Origin: Tulasnella sp. 424
Taxonomy: Eukaryota > Basidiomycota > Agaricomycetes > Cantharellales > Tulasnellaceae
Length of the DNA: 64,000 nt
Assembly: GCA_019633425.1 (NCBI GenBank)
Contig: WSUB01000176.1
Span: forward strand, 1 to 64,000
Reading direction: 5' to 3'
Each line of letters begins with the position of its first letter. Within the stretch, counting starts at the first letter, position 1. The notes beneath the pieces were generated by a model. It made no database searches. It saw only the letters and a program-made list of their open reading frames with translations, and was not told where the DNA came from. This document shows, piece after piece, positions 53,588-64,000 of this stretch. The position numbers were made by a program, and so were the translations under genes.

Positions 53588-54643
53588 TTAATCCTTCAAG
53601 GCTTGGGCGAGTCGGCTCTCGGCTTCTTCGAAGTTGACGACGTTCCAGATAGCCTTCAAGTACTGCAATGGCGACACATGATAGGTCAGCAGCTGAGCAT
53701 ACGAGGAGGAGTTGTGTTAGAATACGTACGTCTGCCTTGACGTTCTTGTATTGCAAGTAGAAGGCCTAAAGTGGAAGAACAGTTAGCCTCATGCCGAGGT
53801 TCCTGTCGCCTATGTAATAACGCACGTGTTCCCAGATGTCAATGCCAATGATTGGAACGTGGGCTGCATACGAAGCGCTTCTGTCAATACAAAAGGGCAC
53901 AACAGGCAAGGATCCGAGGGAACGCACAGAGAAGAGGATCCTGGTTCGCGGTGGTAACAATTTCGAGCTTGCGGGTGCCCTTGTTGAATCCCTGCGTTCC
54001 CGATAAGATACAGTAAGCAAAGGGCTAATGCGAACGGCATCTGCGGAACGAACCAGCCATCCCCAGCCACTTCCTTGGATCGCCGCGGTCGTAGCGTTCA
54101 TCTGCTCCTTGAACTTCTCAACCGACCCAAAGTCCCTGATAATCGCATCCTTCAAGTTGCCGTCCTTCAACGCTCCTCCGCCGGATGAAGATGGAGCAAG
54201 GTTCTTCCAGAAAAGCGAATGGTTGATGTGTCCTAGAGGCGCTACCAGTTAGCATCCGGTGTTTCCCGAAACACGAGTAAGAGAAGCCGGACCTCCGCCG
54301 TTGAACTTGAGAGCGGCTTGGAGGTTGATGCGAGTCTTGACGTCGCTCGTGTCGGTGTACTTCTTCTCGGCGTCGTTCAAGCCCGTAACGTAGGCTTGGT
54401 GATGCTTTTTGTGGTGCAGCTCCATGATTTCCTTGCAGATGTGAGGCTCGAGAGCCTACGACGGTCCACGGCAACGCACGTCAGTTCTCTCGAAACCTTG
54501 TTAGAGATACGAGGACTGGCACGAACATCGTAACCGTATGGAAGCTCAGGCAGAGTGTGCAGCGCAGCGCTCCCACTGGCGGCATTGAGCCGGAGTGAGC
54601 GGGTGAAGTTTCGTGCGACGGCTGTTCGAGCGAGGGTCAACAT
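53588..54643 (-). CDS. SOD2: mitochondrial Mn superoxide dismutase
   Basis: Converts superoxide to hydrogen peroxide and oxygen in the mitochondrial matrix. The start [20 protein letters not shown] at 54643 is an Arg-rich, acid-free presequence. The mature enzyme follows across several short introns: [101 protein letters not shown] and ALKD (stop at 53588). Metal ligands are visible as His in HHKKHHQ, His in NHSLFW, and Asp and His in DIWEH. Length and order are normal for the Mn/Fe SOD family. The 5' end and promoter are copied inside the downstream tandem array. Confidence 0.95.
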
Positions 54644-55237
54644 GGTGGATGAAGCTGTTTGAGAGTGAGACGAAGTTTTGGGAAAGTGTCAGGTACTCCA
54701 AGCGGAAGCCGGGTTTCTCATATATAAAGGGATGGCATGTGCATTGCTTACTGATGTGAGAAGGCTTCGAGTGCGAGTGTCAGGTATGACGTCGTCCAGA
54801 CCGCAATATTTCGCAAATGCAAATCGAACCACATTAGATCGACGTGGGAACAGCGCCACATTCATTTCGGATTTAACCTCCTCCCTACCTACGACGGGCA
54901 TTTGAATCTTGCAAGGGGCGGTGTTGAGCTGCTCGAGCCTTATTCGGTCGCCCCCAATGTAACCCCAACAAGCGCAAGCAGGGCAAGATGCATGCGAGTG
55001 GCGATAGTTCCCTTGCACCTGAGAGGGAAAAACACGTGCCTAACCAGCCACAGCACCGAACATTCTGATTGTCGCTCCCGCTTCCGCGCATCATCGAATG
55101 GACTGCCTCGGCATGTTTCCCTCGACTCTTTCAGGCGCGCAAAGCTGTACACCTCATGTTTGCAAATCGCGCAATAACACCGTGGACTGGAGACTTGATC
55201 CCTCCCTCCATTTCACCTCACGCCCTCGGAATCGGAC
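54644..55237. promoter_or_regulatory. divergent promoter region between SOD2 and the X array
   Basis: Contains a TATA-like tatataaag at about 54721-54729, read on the plus strand. Most of this stretch is repeated before X2 and parts of it before X3, so it probably supplies the X promoters as well. Confidence 0.5.
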
Positions 55238-55333
55238 ATGGCGACGTCTCTTTGGTTCAGTATGTACTCCAGCGACCTCAACAGTACCAACAGTACCTGG
55301 GGAACAAACTGAAGTATGGAGAGAGAGCTTCTT
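55238..55333 (+). pseudogene. broken first-exon fragment of gene X
   Basis: ATGGCGACGTCT... at 55238 is closely similar to the first exon of X2 (MATS, W, MYSSDLNSTNSTWGTN compared with MATSPWYNMYTSDLNNTWGT), but it meets a TGA where X2 has Lys-Arg-Lys. Homology with the X exon continues out of frame to about 55333 and then stops. It lies directly upstream of X1. Confidence 0.65.
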
Positions 55334-55570
55334 CCTGCGCATCGTCTGCAGGCGCCCAAGGCACACTACTGAACATTCTGCACAGATGGGTGCTTCCGCA
55401 GATCAAACGGACTGCCTTGACACGTTCCCTCCGGCTTTCTCAGGGATGTAAGGCTGTACAGCTCATGTTTTGAAATCGCTCAATAAGACAGCTGGACTGG
55501 AGACGTGTTTCCTTCCTCCTCCTCCTCCTCCTCCTCCCCCCCTTTCACTTCAACGCCCTCACAATCGGAC

Positions 55571-57951
55571 ATGGCTACGTCTCCCTCGTCCTATATATCC
55601 GACCTGGACGACTCTTACCAGGGGAATACAGCTCTCCCCGGGGGATATCCAATAAGCCCCAGGGGTCAGTCTCCTCATACCCTCGACCCCCGAAGCGCGG
55701 TCTGGGGATCTAGCAATACCTGGCTGACGAAACGGAAGTATGGAGAGAGAGCTTCCCCATGTGCATCATCAGCAGGCTCCATGGATTCACGCTTGTCAGA
55801 AAATTTTGACGCTTTCACCTCCTATGGCAATAATCCCTCCTCCTCACCGCCGTCAATGCAGGTCCACGCAACTTTCGCCTCAGTAAGTAATACTTAACCT
55901 ACGGTGCTTCGTTCTTTTGATTATGGACTGACCTTTGGTTTCCAAGTCTCCTTTCTCGCCATCCCGACGCAAGAAGCTGCGGAGAGATTATGCGGAAGAG
56001 TTTAACAATGGACCATCGGTGCACGCCAGCTTACCAGGCCCGCCTAACCCCAGGGAGGCTTACTTCAAAATGCGTGCAACAATAAAGGAAACATACCAAG
56101 ACACTGTAGACCAGTCGTCGAGCTGCGCGTCAATTTCTCTTGACGGCAGGGACACCCGGGCACCTGGAGAACCCTCAAGAACATTGACTCCTAATCCAGT
56201 AAGTGTTTGCTCCTTTCCACATCCTTAAGGAGATATACGGTGTATACTTATCCTACCACCTACGCCACGTAGCCAAAGCGAAAACCAGATCGAGGCCGTC
56301 AACTACTATCTCGAATGAGAGTGGCAGTTGTCAAATGGCAGACTCGGAAACAGTTCCTCGAATTCACATCCGATCCTCCAATCGACAGCGAAGGGTCCAG
56401 CATTCACACCGGGCGCAGACGACGTGTCGTAGCGGATGCGTTATTCTCTACTGGCTCAAAGGGCGAAGAATGGGCAGATCTTGTGGCACGACGCTTCACT
56501 AAGACAACGGAACGACAGATAGCCGGACTACGTGCGATCCTGAGACTGCGAGACGCAGAGGAATTATCCGACGCGTCAGAGCATCTAATCCTAACATCCG
56601 AACTTGACTATTCCCAAGTCTCATACAGGCTTCTCAGTCTCGTTTTCATGCAATTCGAACCGGAGTCCTTCTTCCCCGACGTCGTTCCATCTGTCTTACG
56701 CGACTGGCCCGCAAATAATCCGTGGGCGATTGTCTGGCTCGTCCGGGTAATTTCGACTTTCATGTCTCGCGTTGATGCAGGGGTTATGTTGGGATATGGG
56801 CGTCGGGTGATCCAAAATGCCAAGCCTTGGACAAACCAGTGGCTAGGCGGAATGTGGTTACTTTTGGCCCTGGTTCTCGACCAGGTTGCGAGTCCACGAA
56901 GCCGCACTACGATTCTTTCCGCGGCCAAATTAATTCTTCACGTGGGAATGGAGGCGTTGGGCAACCAGACTACCGACACTGTTGGGACGTTCAACGACGT
57001 GTCAGGGCAAAAGGTCCTGTATTCCGTCGTCATGACGTGCTTAAATTGCGAGGAAGAAGATACTCTCCACTCCATCGTCCCTTCCATCATGACCCTTGGA
57101 CCGTTTGTGGAGGCCTGCATCGACGTTCTCAGCGCCAACGGGTCGATGACTTGTTCCACTTTGAAGGCACTTGCGTTGCTGAGGAATGTGCCCACGATCA
57201 TGGAGGACATACCTCAGACCAAGATGTCTATTCTGGCAACATGTTGTATGGACATCGTCCTTGGAAGAGGACTTTGGAATGGGTCATTACTGACAGAGAA
57301 GGTGAGCATCGACGCAGTCCCTATTTTATTCCAATGAATGTAGCCAGTACAAGCTAACTCTATCCGATGTTTGATCAGTGTCGGGCAGATCCGTTCCCTT
57401 TGATACCGGAAGAAGATGCCTTCGACGTCCTTTGTCGCCTTCCTCAACCAACCTTCCCCAAGGCATTGGCAGCGGCTCTCGCCGATTGTCCCGTCTGCCT
57501 AGACCCCTCCAGCCAAGACCACTTGAAACTTTTCGATATGTTGGAGCCTCTCCTCTGGCTATCGAACATGCCATCTTCCATACCAGAAGCCCATCGCGCA
57601 CTGGTCGACGGAGACGTATGCGAATTCCTTACCAAAATCATCCTCGATTCTCCGCAGGAGACGTGGTCGTGGTAAGATAGAGCCATATGGAGAGTTAAAG
57701 GAGAGGCAATCACCTGTATCGGTAACATCATCGAGAAAATGGATGAGACGGAGTTACGGTCGCGTCTTGGAGAGGAGGTCATCAAAGCCGTTGCGGAGAT
57801 CAGGGACAACGCTGAAGCACCCCAGGCTCAGAGAGACCAGGGAGCGTTCACATTGATTCGATACCAAGCTGCCGTGGGCCGCTGTGGTGTCGTGCCGTTC
57901 TGTGCGGAGATGTTGGTGCCAGATTCGGAAGGCTCGACGGCTCGAGAGTGA
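55571..57951 (+). CDS. X1: unrecognised protein, array copy 1, with an in-frame stop
   Basis: I do not recognise the family. Four exons by comparison with X2 and X3: 55571-55882, 55947-56198, 56273-57301 and 57379-57951, all phase 0. The N-terminal 190 residues are Ser/Pro-rich and disordered (KRKYGERASPCASSAGSMDS, RRKKLRRDYAEEF). The rest is a helical domain starting MRVAVVKWQTRKQFLEF, with ADALFSTGSKGEEWADLVAR, RQIAGLRAILRLR, GYGRRVIQNAKPW, LILHVGMEALGNQTT, GSMTCSTLKALALLRNVPTI, then RLPQPTFPKALAAALADCPV. At 57673 the codon CAA of X2 is TAA, which would end the protein at about 629 of 721 aa. The same change creates a GTAAGA donor-like sequence. No catalytic motif, signal peptide or membrane segment is evident. 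Confidence 0.7.
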
Positions 57952-58904
57952 TGGGCAAAGATGCCATCCCCCCCCTCCCAACTTCGCATCTTTAACTCAG
58001 AATCCTTTAACGCTCTTCGAGGCCACTCATCACTCGTCTGTTATAACGTTGGCAACGGTCGGGATTTTAGTGTTGTGTACCAATTTCATTGAAATTTACC
58101 TTCGCCTTAAGTCTAGCAGCAGTGATTCAAGCGAGCGAGTGGAGCATCGCGCTGCGAAGGCCAGGAAACTGTCAGTCCTGTGACAAGAAGAAGTTTCCCA
58201 TGGATAGTCGGATATGGCGCCATTATCTCTCACTGATGATGAGAAAGCTTCGAGGAGTAATGTCAGGTAGAACGGAGCCTGAGTGAGCGGGTGAAGTTTC
58301 GTGCGACGGCTGTTCGAGCGAGGGACAACAGGGTGGATGAAGCTGTTAGAGAGTGAGACGAAGTTTTGGGGAAGTGTAAGATACTCCAAGCGGAAGCCGG
58401 GTTTCTCATATATAAAGGGATGGCATGTGCATTGCTTACTGATGTGAGAAGGCTTCGAGTGTGAGTGTCAGGTATGACGTCGTCTAGACTGCAATATTTC
58501 GCAAATGCAAATCGAACCAATTGGATCGACGTGGGAACAGAGCCAAAGTCATCTCCCTCGGATTTCACCTCCTCCCTACCTACAACGGCTCTTTGAATCT
58601 TGCAAGAGGCAACGTTAAACTGCTCGAGTGCTATTGGGGTGGCTAGATGCATTCGAGTTTGCGATTGTTCCCTCGCACCCCGCGAGAGCGAACAATACGT
58701 GCCTGACCAGCACAGCACCGACCATTGTGTACGCTTGTTATGTCGCTCCCGCTTCCGCGCATGATGGACAGCCTCTGCATGTTTCCCTCCTTTTTTTCAG
58801 ATGCGCAAGGCTGTACACCTCATGTTTGAAAATTGCGCAATAAAGACTGTGGACTGGAAACGTGATCCCTCCCTCCATTTCACCTCACGCCCTCGGAATC
58901 GGAC
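57952..58904. other. array spacer between X1 and X2
   Basis: This is the 3' flank of X1, then the SOD2-derived piece from about 58275, then the duplicated promoter before X2. No other gene is seen. Confidence 0.6.
58263..58530 (-). pseudogene. truncated SOD2 5' end and promoter
   Basis: The minus strand reads [19 protein letters not shown], matching codons 3-19 of SOD2, then diverges. The expected ATG is changed (CATGG has become CAGGG). Upstream sequence matches the SOD2 promoter almost base for base, including the TATA-like block. It is a by-product of the array duplication, not a gene. Confidence 0.85.
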
Positions 58905-61218
58905 ATGGCGACGTCTCCTTGGTACAATATGTACACCAGCGACCTCAACAATACCTGGGGAACAAAACGGAAGTATGGAGAGAGAGCTTCTTCCTGCGCT
59001 TCGTCTGCAGGCTCCATGGATTCGCGGTTGTCAGAAAGGTTTGAGGGTTTCAACACCCTTGGCAATAATCGCCCCTCCGCAGCGCTCTTGATGCAAGTGC
59101 ATCCAATCTTCGGTCCAGTAAGTATAGCTCAGCTTTCGATGCCTCCTTCTTTCAGTTATGGACTGACTCTTGGTTTTCAAGTCTCCTTTCCCGGGATCCC
59201 GACATAAGAAGCCGCGGAGGGATACTGCTGAAGAGTCCGACGACTCCGAGTCTGGATCATCAAGACATGCCGGATTGCCGGGCCCCTCTAACGCCCGGGA
59301 GGCTTACTTCAGAATGCGCACATTGATACAAAACGAACGCAAGGGCGCTACCCATGGAGAATCAATAGACCAATCCTCTAGCTGCGCGTCGATTTCTCTT
59401 GACGGCAAGGACATTCAAACGCATGGAGAACCCACAGACATATTGACTACTGATCCCGTAAGTGCTTTATCTTCTCCGCATCCTCAAGGAGATACACGAT
59501 GTATACTTAGCCTACTACTTATGCAACGTAGCTAAAGCGAAAACCAGCTAGCGGTCGTCAAACACTATCCCGAATGAGAGTGGCAGTTGTCAAATGGCAG
59601 ATTCGGAAACAGTTCTTCGAACTCACAGCTGATCCTTCGGCCGACAGTGAACGGTCCGGCATTCACACCTGGCGCAGGCGACGTGCCGTTGCGGATGCTT
59701 TATTCTCCACCGGCTCAAAGGGCAAAGAATGGGCAGCTCTTGTAGTACGACGATTCTCCAAGTCAACCGAACGACAAATTGCCGGACTCCGTGCAATTTT
59801 AAGACTGCGAGTCGAAGAAGAAAGGCTAGACATGCCAAGTTGTCGAGCTTTGGGAACAAGACCTGAATGCTTTGATCGGTCATACAACCTTCTCAACCTC
59901 ATCTTCTTACGCTCCGAACACCCCTCCTTCTTCCAAGACGTCGTGACGCCGGTCTTACGGGACTGGCCGGCAGATGAACCGTGCGCAATTGCCTGGCTCG
60001 CTCAGGTAATTCCAAATTTCATGCCTCGCGTTGATACAGGGGTTATGTCGGGATACGGGCGTCGGGTGATCCAAAATGCCAAACCTCTGACAAGTAGGTG
60101 GCAATGGGGAATGTGGCTACTTTTGGCCCTGTTTCTCGGCCGGGTTGAGTGGACACAAAACCGCACCGAGATTCTTTCCGTGGCCAAGTTCATTCTTCAC
60201 GTTGGGATGGAGGCGTTGGGCAACCAGACTACCGACGCTGTTGGTACCATTCGAACAGATAGCGAGAGGACAACGCTGAAAGTCCTCTATTCCATCGTGT
60301 TCACGTGCTTGAAGTGCGGGGGAGAAGATACTCTTCCTTCGATCGTCCCTTCTGCCATGACTCTCGGGCCGTTTGTGGAGGTATGCATCGAGGCTCTCTG
60401 CGCCAACGGGTCGATGACTTGTTCCGCTTTGAAAGCGCTCGCGTTGCTGAGGAACGTGCCTACTGTCATGGAGGACATACCTCAGAACAAGATGTCAGCT
60501 CTAGCAACCTGTTGTATGGATATCGTCCTTGGAAGGGGGCTTTGGAATAAAGCATTACTGACAGCGAAGGTGAGCATAATCACAACCCTCTTTGATTCAA
60601 ATGATTGCCATTGATACGAGCTGACTATATCCGATATTCAATCAGAGTCCGGAAGCTTCGTTTCCTTTGATACCGGAAGAAGATGCCTTCGACGTCCTTT
60701 GTCGCCTTCCTCAACCAACTTTTCCCAAGGCATTGGCAGCGGCTCTCGCTGACTGTCCCGTGTGCCTAGACCCCTCCAGCCAAGACCACTTGCAACTTTT
60801 CGACATGTTGGAGCCTCTCCTCTGGCTATCAAATATGCCATCTTCCATACCAGAAGCCCATCGCGCACTGGTCGACGGAGACGCATGCGAGTTCCTTGCC
60901 AAAATCATTCTCGATTCGCCGCAGGAGACTTGGTCGTGGCAAGATAGGGCGATATGGAGGGTTAAAGGAGAAGCAATCACCTGTCTCGGTAACATCATCG
61001 AGAAAATGGATGAGATGGAGTTACGCTCGCGTCTTAGAGAGGATGTCGTCAAAGCCATTGTGGAGATGAGGGACAACTCTGAAGTACCCCTGGCTCAAAG
61101 AGACCAGGGAACGTTCACATTGATTCGATACAAAGCTGCCGCATGCCGCTGTGGTGTCGTACCGTTCTGTGCGGAGAAGTTGGTGCAGGATCCGGAGAGC
61201 TCGACGGCTCGAGAGTAA
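58905..61218 (+). CDS. X2: unrecognised protein, intact array copy
   Basis: Exons 58905-59117, 59182-59457, 59532-60569 and 60646-61218, all multiples of three, about 699 aa with no internal stop. The start MATSPWYNMYTSDLNNTWGT is shorter than in X1 and X3. The disordered N-terminus contains CASSAGSMDSRLSE and a basic RHKKPRRDTAEESDDSESGS patch that could be a nuclear signal. The C-terminal 500 residues are predicted from composition to be all-helical, perhaps an ARM/HEAT-like fold (TWSWQDRAIWRVKGEAIT, CLGNIIEKMDEMELRSRL, QRDQGTFTLIRYKAAACRC). It ends STARE. This is the best template for the family. I cannot assign a function. Confidence 0.8.
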
Positions 61219-62071
61219 TGGGTGAATATTCTACGCCTCTTTAATTCGCTATCTACTCACTCTCGCGTCCTTCATTCCTTTTAACGCTCTTCGAGTTCAC
61301 CTATCATTCGTGTTTTACGTCGGCCATATTATGAGTTTAATATTTTACCTTGCCTTTGAAGTTTGGCCATCCAACGCAGCGCTTCGGCTTGCAGCAGTGT
61401 GAGTGAAGCGTCGTGCCGCAAAGGCTATTCGATCAAGTGATAGTCTCCACTCTAAGGTTGTGGGGTTGTGGGTACTGTAGCAAGAACGAGCCTCTTGTAT
61501 AAAGTGAGGAGTGGCGTGAATAATGCCCCCTGATAATGAGAAGGGCCTAGTACTGTGTTAGGTACGGACAGACCGCAATATTTCGCAAATACAAATCGAA
61601 CCACATTGCATCGAGTGGGAACACGACCTCAATCACAGAGAGGCCCTGTCGAATGGGGCAGTGACCTAATGGGGTACATGACCTGCCTAATGGGGCAAGT
61701 AGTCCTTTTTTTTTATATGCCCCACTCATGTTTCCCAACCAAACAAGCTGATTTCTCCCCTGTGCACCCCAAAACGGGTCCTTGTGAATCTTACAAGGGA
61801 CGATCTTACGCTGCTCGAGTATCATTGGTGTGGCTACCATGCTAGTTTATGACTCGGATGGTGTTCATGAATGGTTCACCAACGCAGAGCACAACACCGA
61901 ATATTCTGTACAGATGGCCACGCTTTAACCGTGGATTGAACGGAATGCCTGGCACATTGCACCCCACACTTCTCAGGTACTTAAAGCTGTACACCACATG
62001 TCTGCTGGACTGGCGACGTTTTCCACTTCCACCCCCTCCCCTTTTTCGCTTCGGTGCTCTCAAGATCCGAC
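61219..62071. other. array spacer between X2 and X3
   Basis: X2 3' flank, a short diverged SOD2-promoter relic at 61510-61620, and the X3 promoter. The SOD2 coding piece is no longer recognisable here. Confidence 0.55.
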
Positions 62072-64000
62072 ATGGCAACACCTTCTTGGTCCTATCTCGG
62101 CCCGGAATTCTATTATCAGAGTAATAGGGTTCTCGCCAAAGCGATCTCAATAAGCCCGGATGGTCAGCCTCCCACCCTGCACGCCGCAATGTCGGAGGCC
62201 CACAGTGCCTGGGGAACGAAACGGAAGTATGGCGAGAGAGCTTCTTCCCATGCATCGTCGACAGGTTCCACCGATTCACGCTTGTCAGAAAACTTTGAGG
62301 CTTTCAACTCCTATGGAAATAGTCCACCCTCAATGCAAGTGCATGCAATCTTTGATTCAGTGGGTATAACTTGGCTTGCAGAGCCTCCTTCTTTTAGTTA
62401 TGAACTGACTTTTCGTTTCTAAGTCTGCTCGTTTCACAGCATTCCGACGCAAGAAGCTGCGGAGAGATTCTATGAAAAAGTCTAACGGTGGACCATCCAA
62501 ATCACCGGGCCCGCCTAACCCCCGGGATGCTTACTTCAAAATGCGCAGATTGATACAAGGAGAATTCCAGGTTGCTGTCCATGGAGAGCCGATAGACCAA
62601 TCCTCCAGTTGCGCGTCCATTTCCCTTGATGGCAAGGGGATCCAGGCACCCGGAGAACCCGCAGACACATTGACAACTGATCCAGTAAGTGCTTTATCTT
62701 CTTCACGATCTCGAGGAGATCCGCGATTTATACTTAGTTTACCATCTATGCCACGTAGCCAAACCGAAAACCGGATAGAGGCCGTCAAATACTATCCCGA
62801 ATGAGAGTGGCAGTTGTCAAATGGCAGACTCGGAACCAGTTCTTCGAATTCACAGCCGATCCTCCAGCCGACAATGAAGGCTCCAGCATTCACACCTGGC
62901 GTAGGCGACGTGCCGTGGCGGATGCTTTATTCTCCACTAGCTCAAAAGGCGAAGAATGGGCAGCTCTTGTGGCACGACGATTCACCAAGACAACCGGACG
63001 TCAAATAGCCGGATTACGCGCAATCTTGAGGCTGCGAGTCGAAGAAGAAAAGTCAAACATGCCAGGGAATCGAGGCCTGGAACCCAGACCTGAGTGTTCT
63101 GATCGGTCATACAACCTTCTCAACCTCGTCTTCTTACGCTCTGAACCGCAATCCTTCTTCGAAAACGTCATTCCGCCGGTATTGCAGGACTGGCCGACAG
63201 ACAAACCGTACGCAATTGCCTGGCTCGCTCAGGTAATTTCATCTTTCATGCCTCGCGTTGATGCACGGGTTACATCAGGATACGGGCGTCGGGTGATCCG
63301 GAATGCCAAACCTTGGACAACCGCGTGGCTATGGGGAATGTACCTACTTTCGATGGTAGTTCTCAACCATGCTGCGTCCACCCAAACGCGTACCACAATT
63401 ATTTCCGCCGCCAAGTTAATTCTTCACGTTGGAATGGAGGCGTTGGGCAGCCTGACTAGCCACGCTGCTTATACCACTCGAACGCGTAGCGACGTGTCAA
63501 GGCTGCAAGTCCTCTATTCCGTCATAGGCACGTGCTTGAATTGCGGAGGAGAAGATACTCTCCACTCCGTCGTCCCTTCTGTCATGATCCTAGGGCCGTT
63601 TGTAGAGTCATGCATCGATGCTCTCTGCGCCGACGGGTCGATGACTTGTTCTGCTTTGAAAGCACTTGCGTTGCTGAGGAACGTGCCCACTATCATGGAG
63701 GACATACTTCAGAGCAAGATGTCGGTTCTAGCAACCTGTTGTATGGACATCGTTCTTGAAAGAGGACTTTGGAAGAAGTCATTGTTGGTAGAGAACGTGA
63801 GCATAAACCCAACCTCTCTTTTCTTCCAATGACGGTGGTGAACACGACCTAATAATATTCATTGCTTGGTCAGTGTCGGAAAGATCCGTTCCCTTTGATA
63901 CCGGAGGAAGACGCCTTCGACATCCTTTGTCACCTCCCTCAACCAACTTTCCCCAAGGCATTGGCAGCCGCTCTCGCCGACTGTCCCGTATGCCTAGACC
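62072..64000 (+). CDS. X3: unrecognised protein, array copy 3, cut by the window end
   Basis: Exons 62072-62359, 62424-62684, 62759-63796 and 63874 onward; the gene continues beyond 64000. The start MATPSWSYLGPEFYYQSNRV is most like X1 in length. KRKYGERASSHASSTGSTDS and RRKKLRRDSMKKS fill the disordered part. MRVAVVKWQTRNQFFEF opens the helical part, with GYGRRVIRNAKPW and LRNVPTIMEDILQSKMSVLA. No frame break is seen up to the edge. First-intron donor is GTGGGT where X1 and X2 have GTAAGT. Confidence 0.8.

Larger units (their letters stand above)
54591..64000. repeat. tandem array of about 3.3-3.7-kb units (SOD 5' end + promoter + gene X)
   Basis: The sequence from the first codons of SOD2 through its promoter (54591-54880) recurs at 58275-58530. 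A shorter, more diverged version recurs at 61510-61620 (shared caatatttcgcaaat and aatcgaaccacatt words). Each is followed by a copy of gene X in the same orientation. The array is thus made of direct repeats whose left edge lies inside SOD2. Confidence 0.85.

Noticed and set aside
1..64000. tRNA, rRNA, CRISPR or transposase genes
   Set aside because: Reading for T-loop and anticodon-arm patterns, repeat-spacer arrays and reverse transcriptase or DDE motifs gave no candidate. A tool-based scan would be needed to exclude a tRNA with confidence.

Overview
The window looks like nuclear DNA of a filamentous basidiomycete, most likely an Agaricomycete. Genes are cut by many short introns (about 45-70 bp, GT...AG) and are packed on both strands. 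It carries a SUMO E1 subunit (UBA2), eIF3 subunit L, mitochondrial Mn-SOD and a fungal sphingolipid C9-methyltransferase, plus thaumatin-like proteins of the mushroom type. I could not place the species. No rRNA, tRNA, CRISPR or recognisable transposon coding region was seen.

The main content is a dispersed family of six genes (called KT1-KT6 here). Each encodes a TKL-like protein kinase domain followed by one long exon of tetratricopeptide (TPR) repeats of exactly 40 residues (120 bp). KT1 (4040-6773, -), KT2 (9803-12783, -), KT3 (20284-22657, -), KT4 (23315-26348, +), KT5 (30588-33232, -) and KT6 (34090-36696, +) carry 9, 11, 6, 12, 8 and 8 repeats. All the introns I reconstructed are phase 0. 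KT3/KT4 and KT5/KT6 are head-to-head pairs. KT2 has lost the catalytic Asp (HGG instead of HGD). Two orphan fragments of the family lie at 20033-20245 and 47170-47485. The architecture (signalling domain plus high-identity repeat sensor of variable length) resembles NLR-like or BSK-like receptors. A role in recognition or signalling is an inference.

Left end (1-9800): three diverged copies of a segment holding decayed essential myosin light chain (Cdc4-like) sequence are interleaved with KT1 and KT2; a fourth fragment lies after KT6 at 37190-37440. From 13.8 to 19.3 kb come an unrecognised basic, Ser-rich protein and UBA2. At 28.5-30.0 kb and 38.3-43.2 kb are three secreted thaumatin-like proteins, two of them a recent tandem duplication with repeated TTACGTAA motifs upstream.

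Right end (44.8-64.0 kb): sphingolipid C9-methyltransferase, eIF3L, a GTPBP1/2-N-domain-like protein and Mn-SOD, then a tandem array of an unrecognised gene (X1-X3). The array units also carry the SOD promoter and SOD 5' end. X1 has an in-frame stop codon, X2 looks intact and X3 runs off the window.
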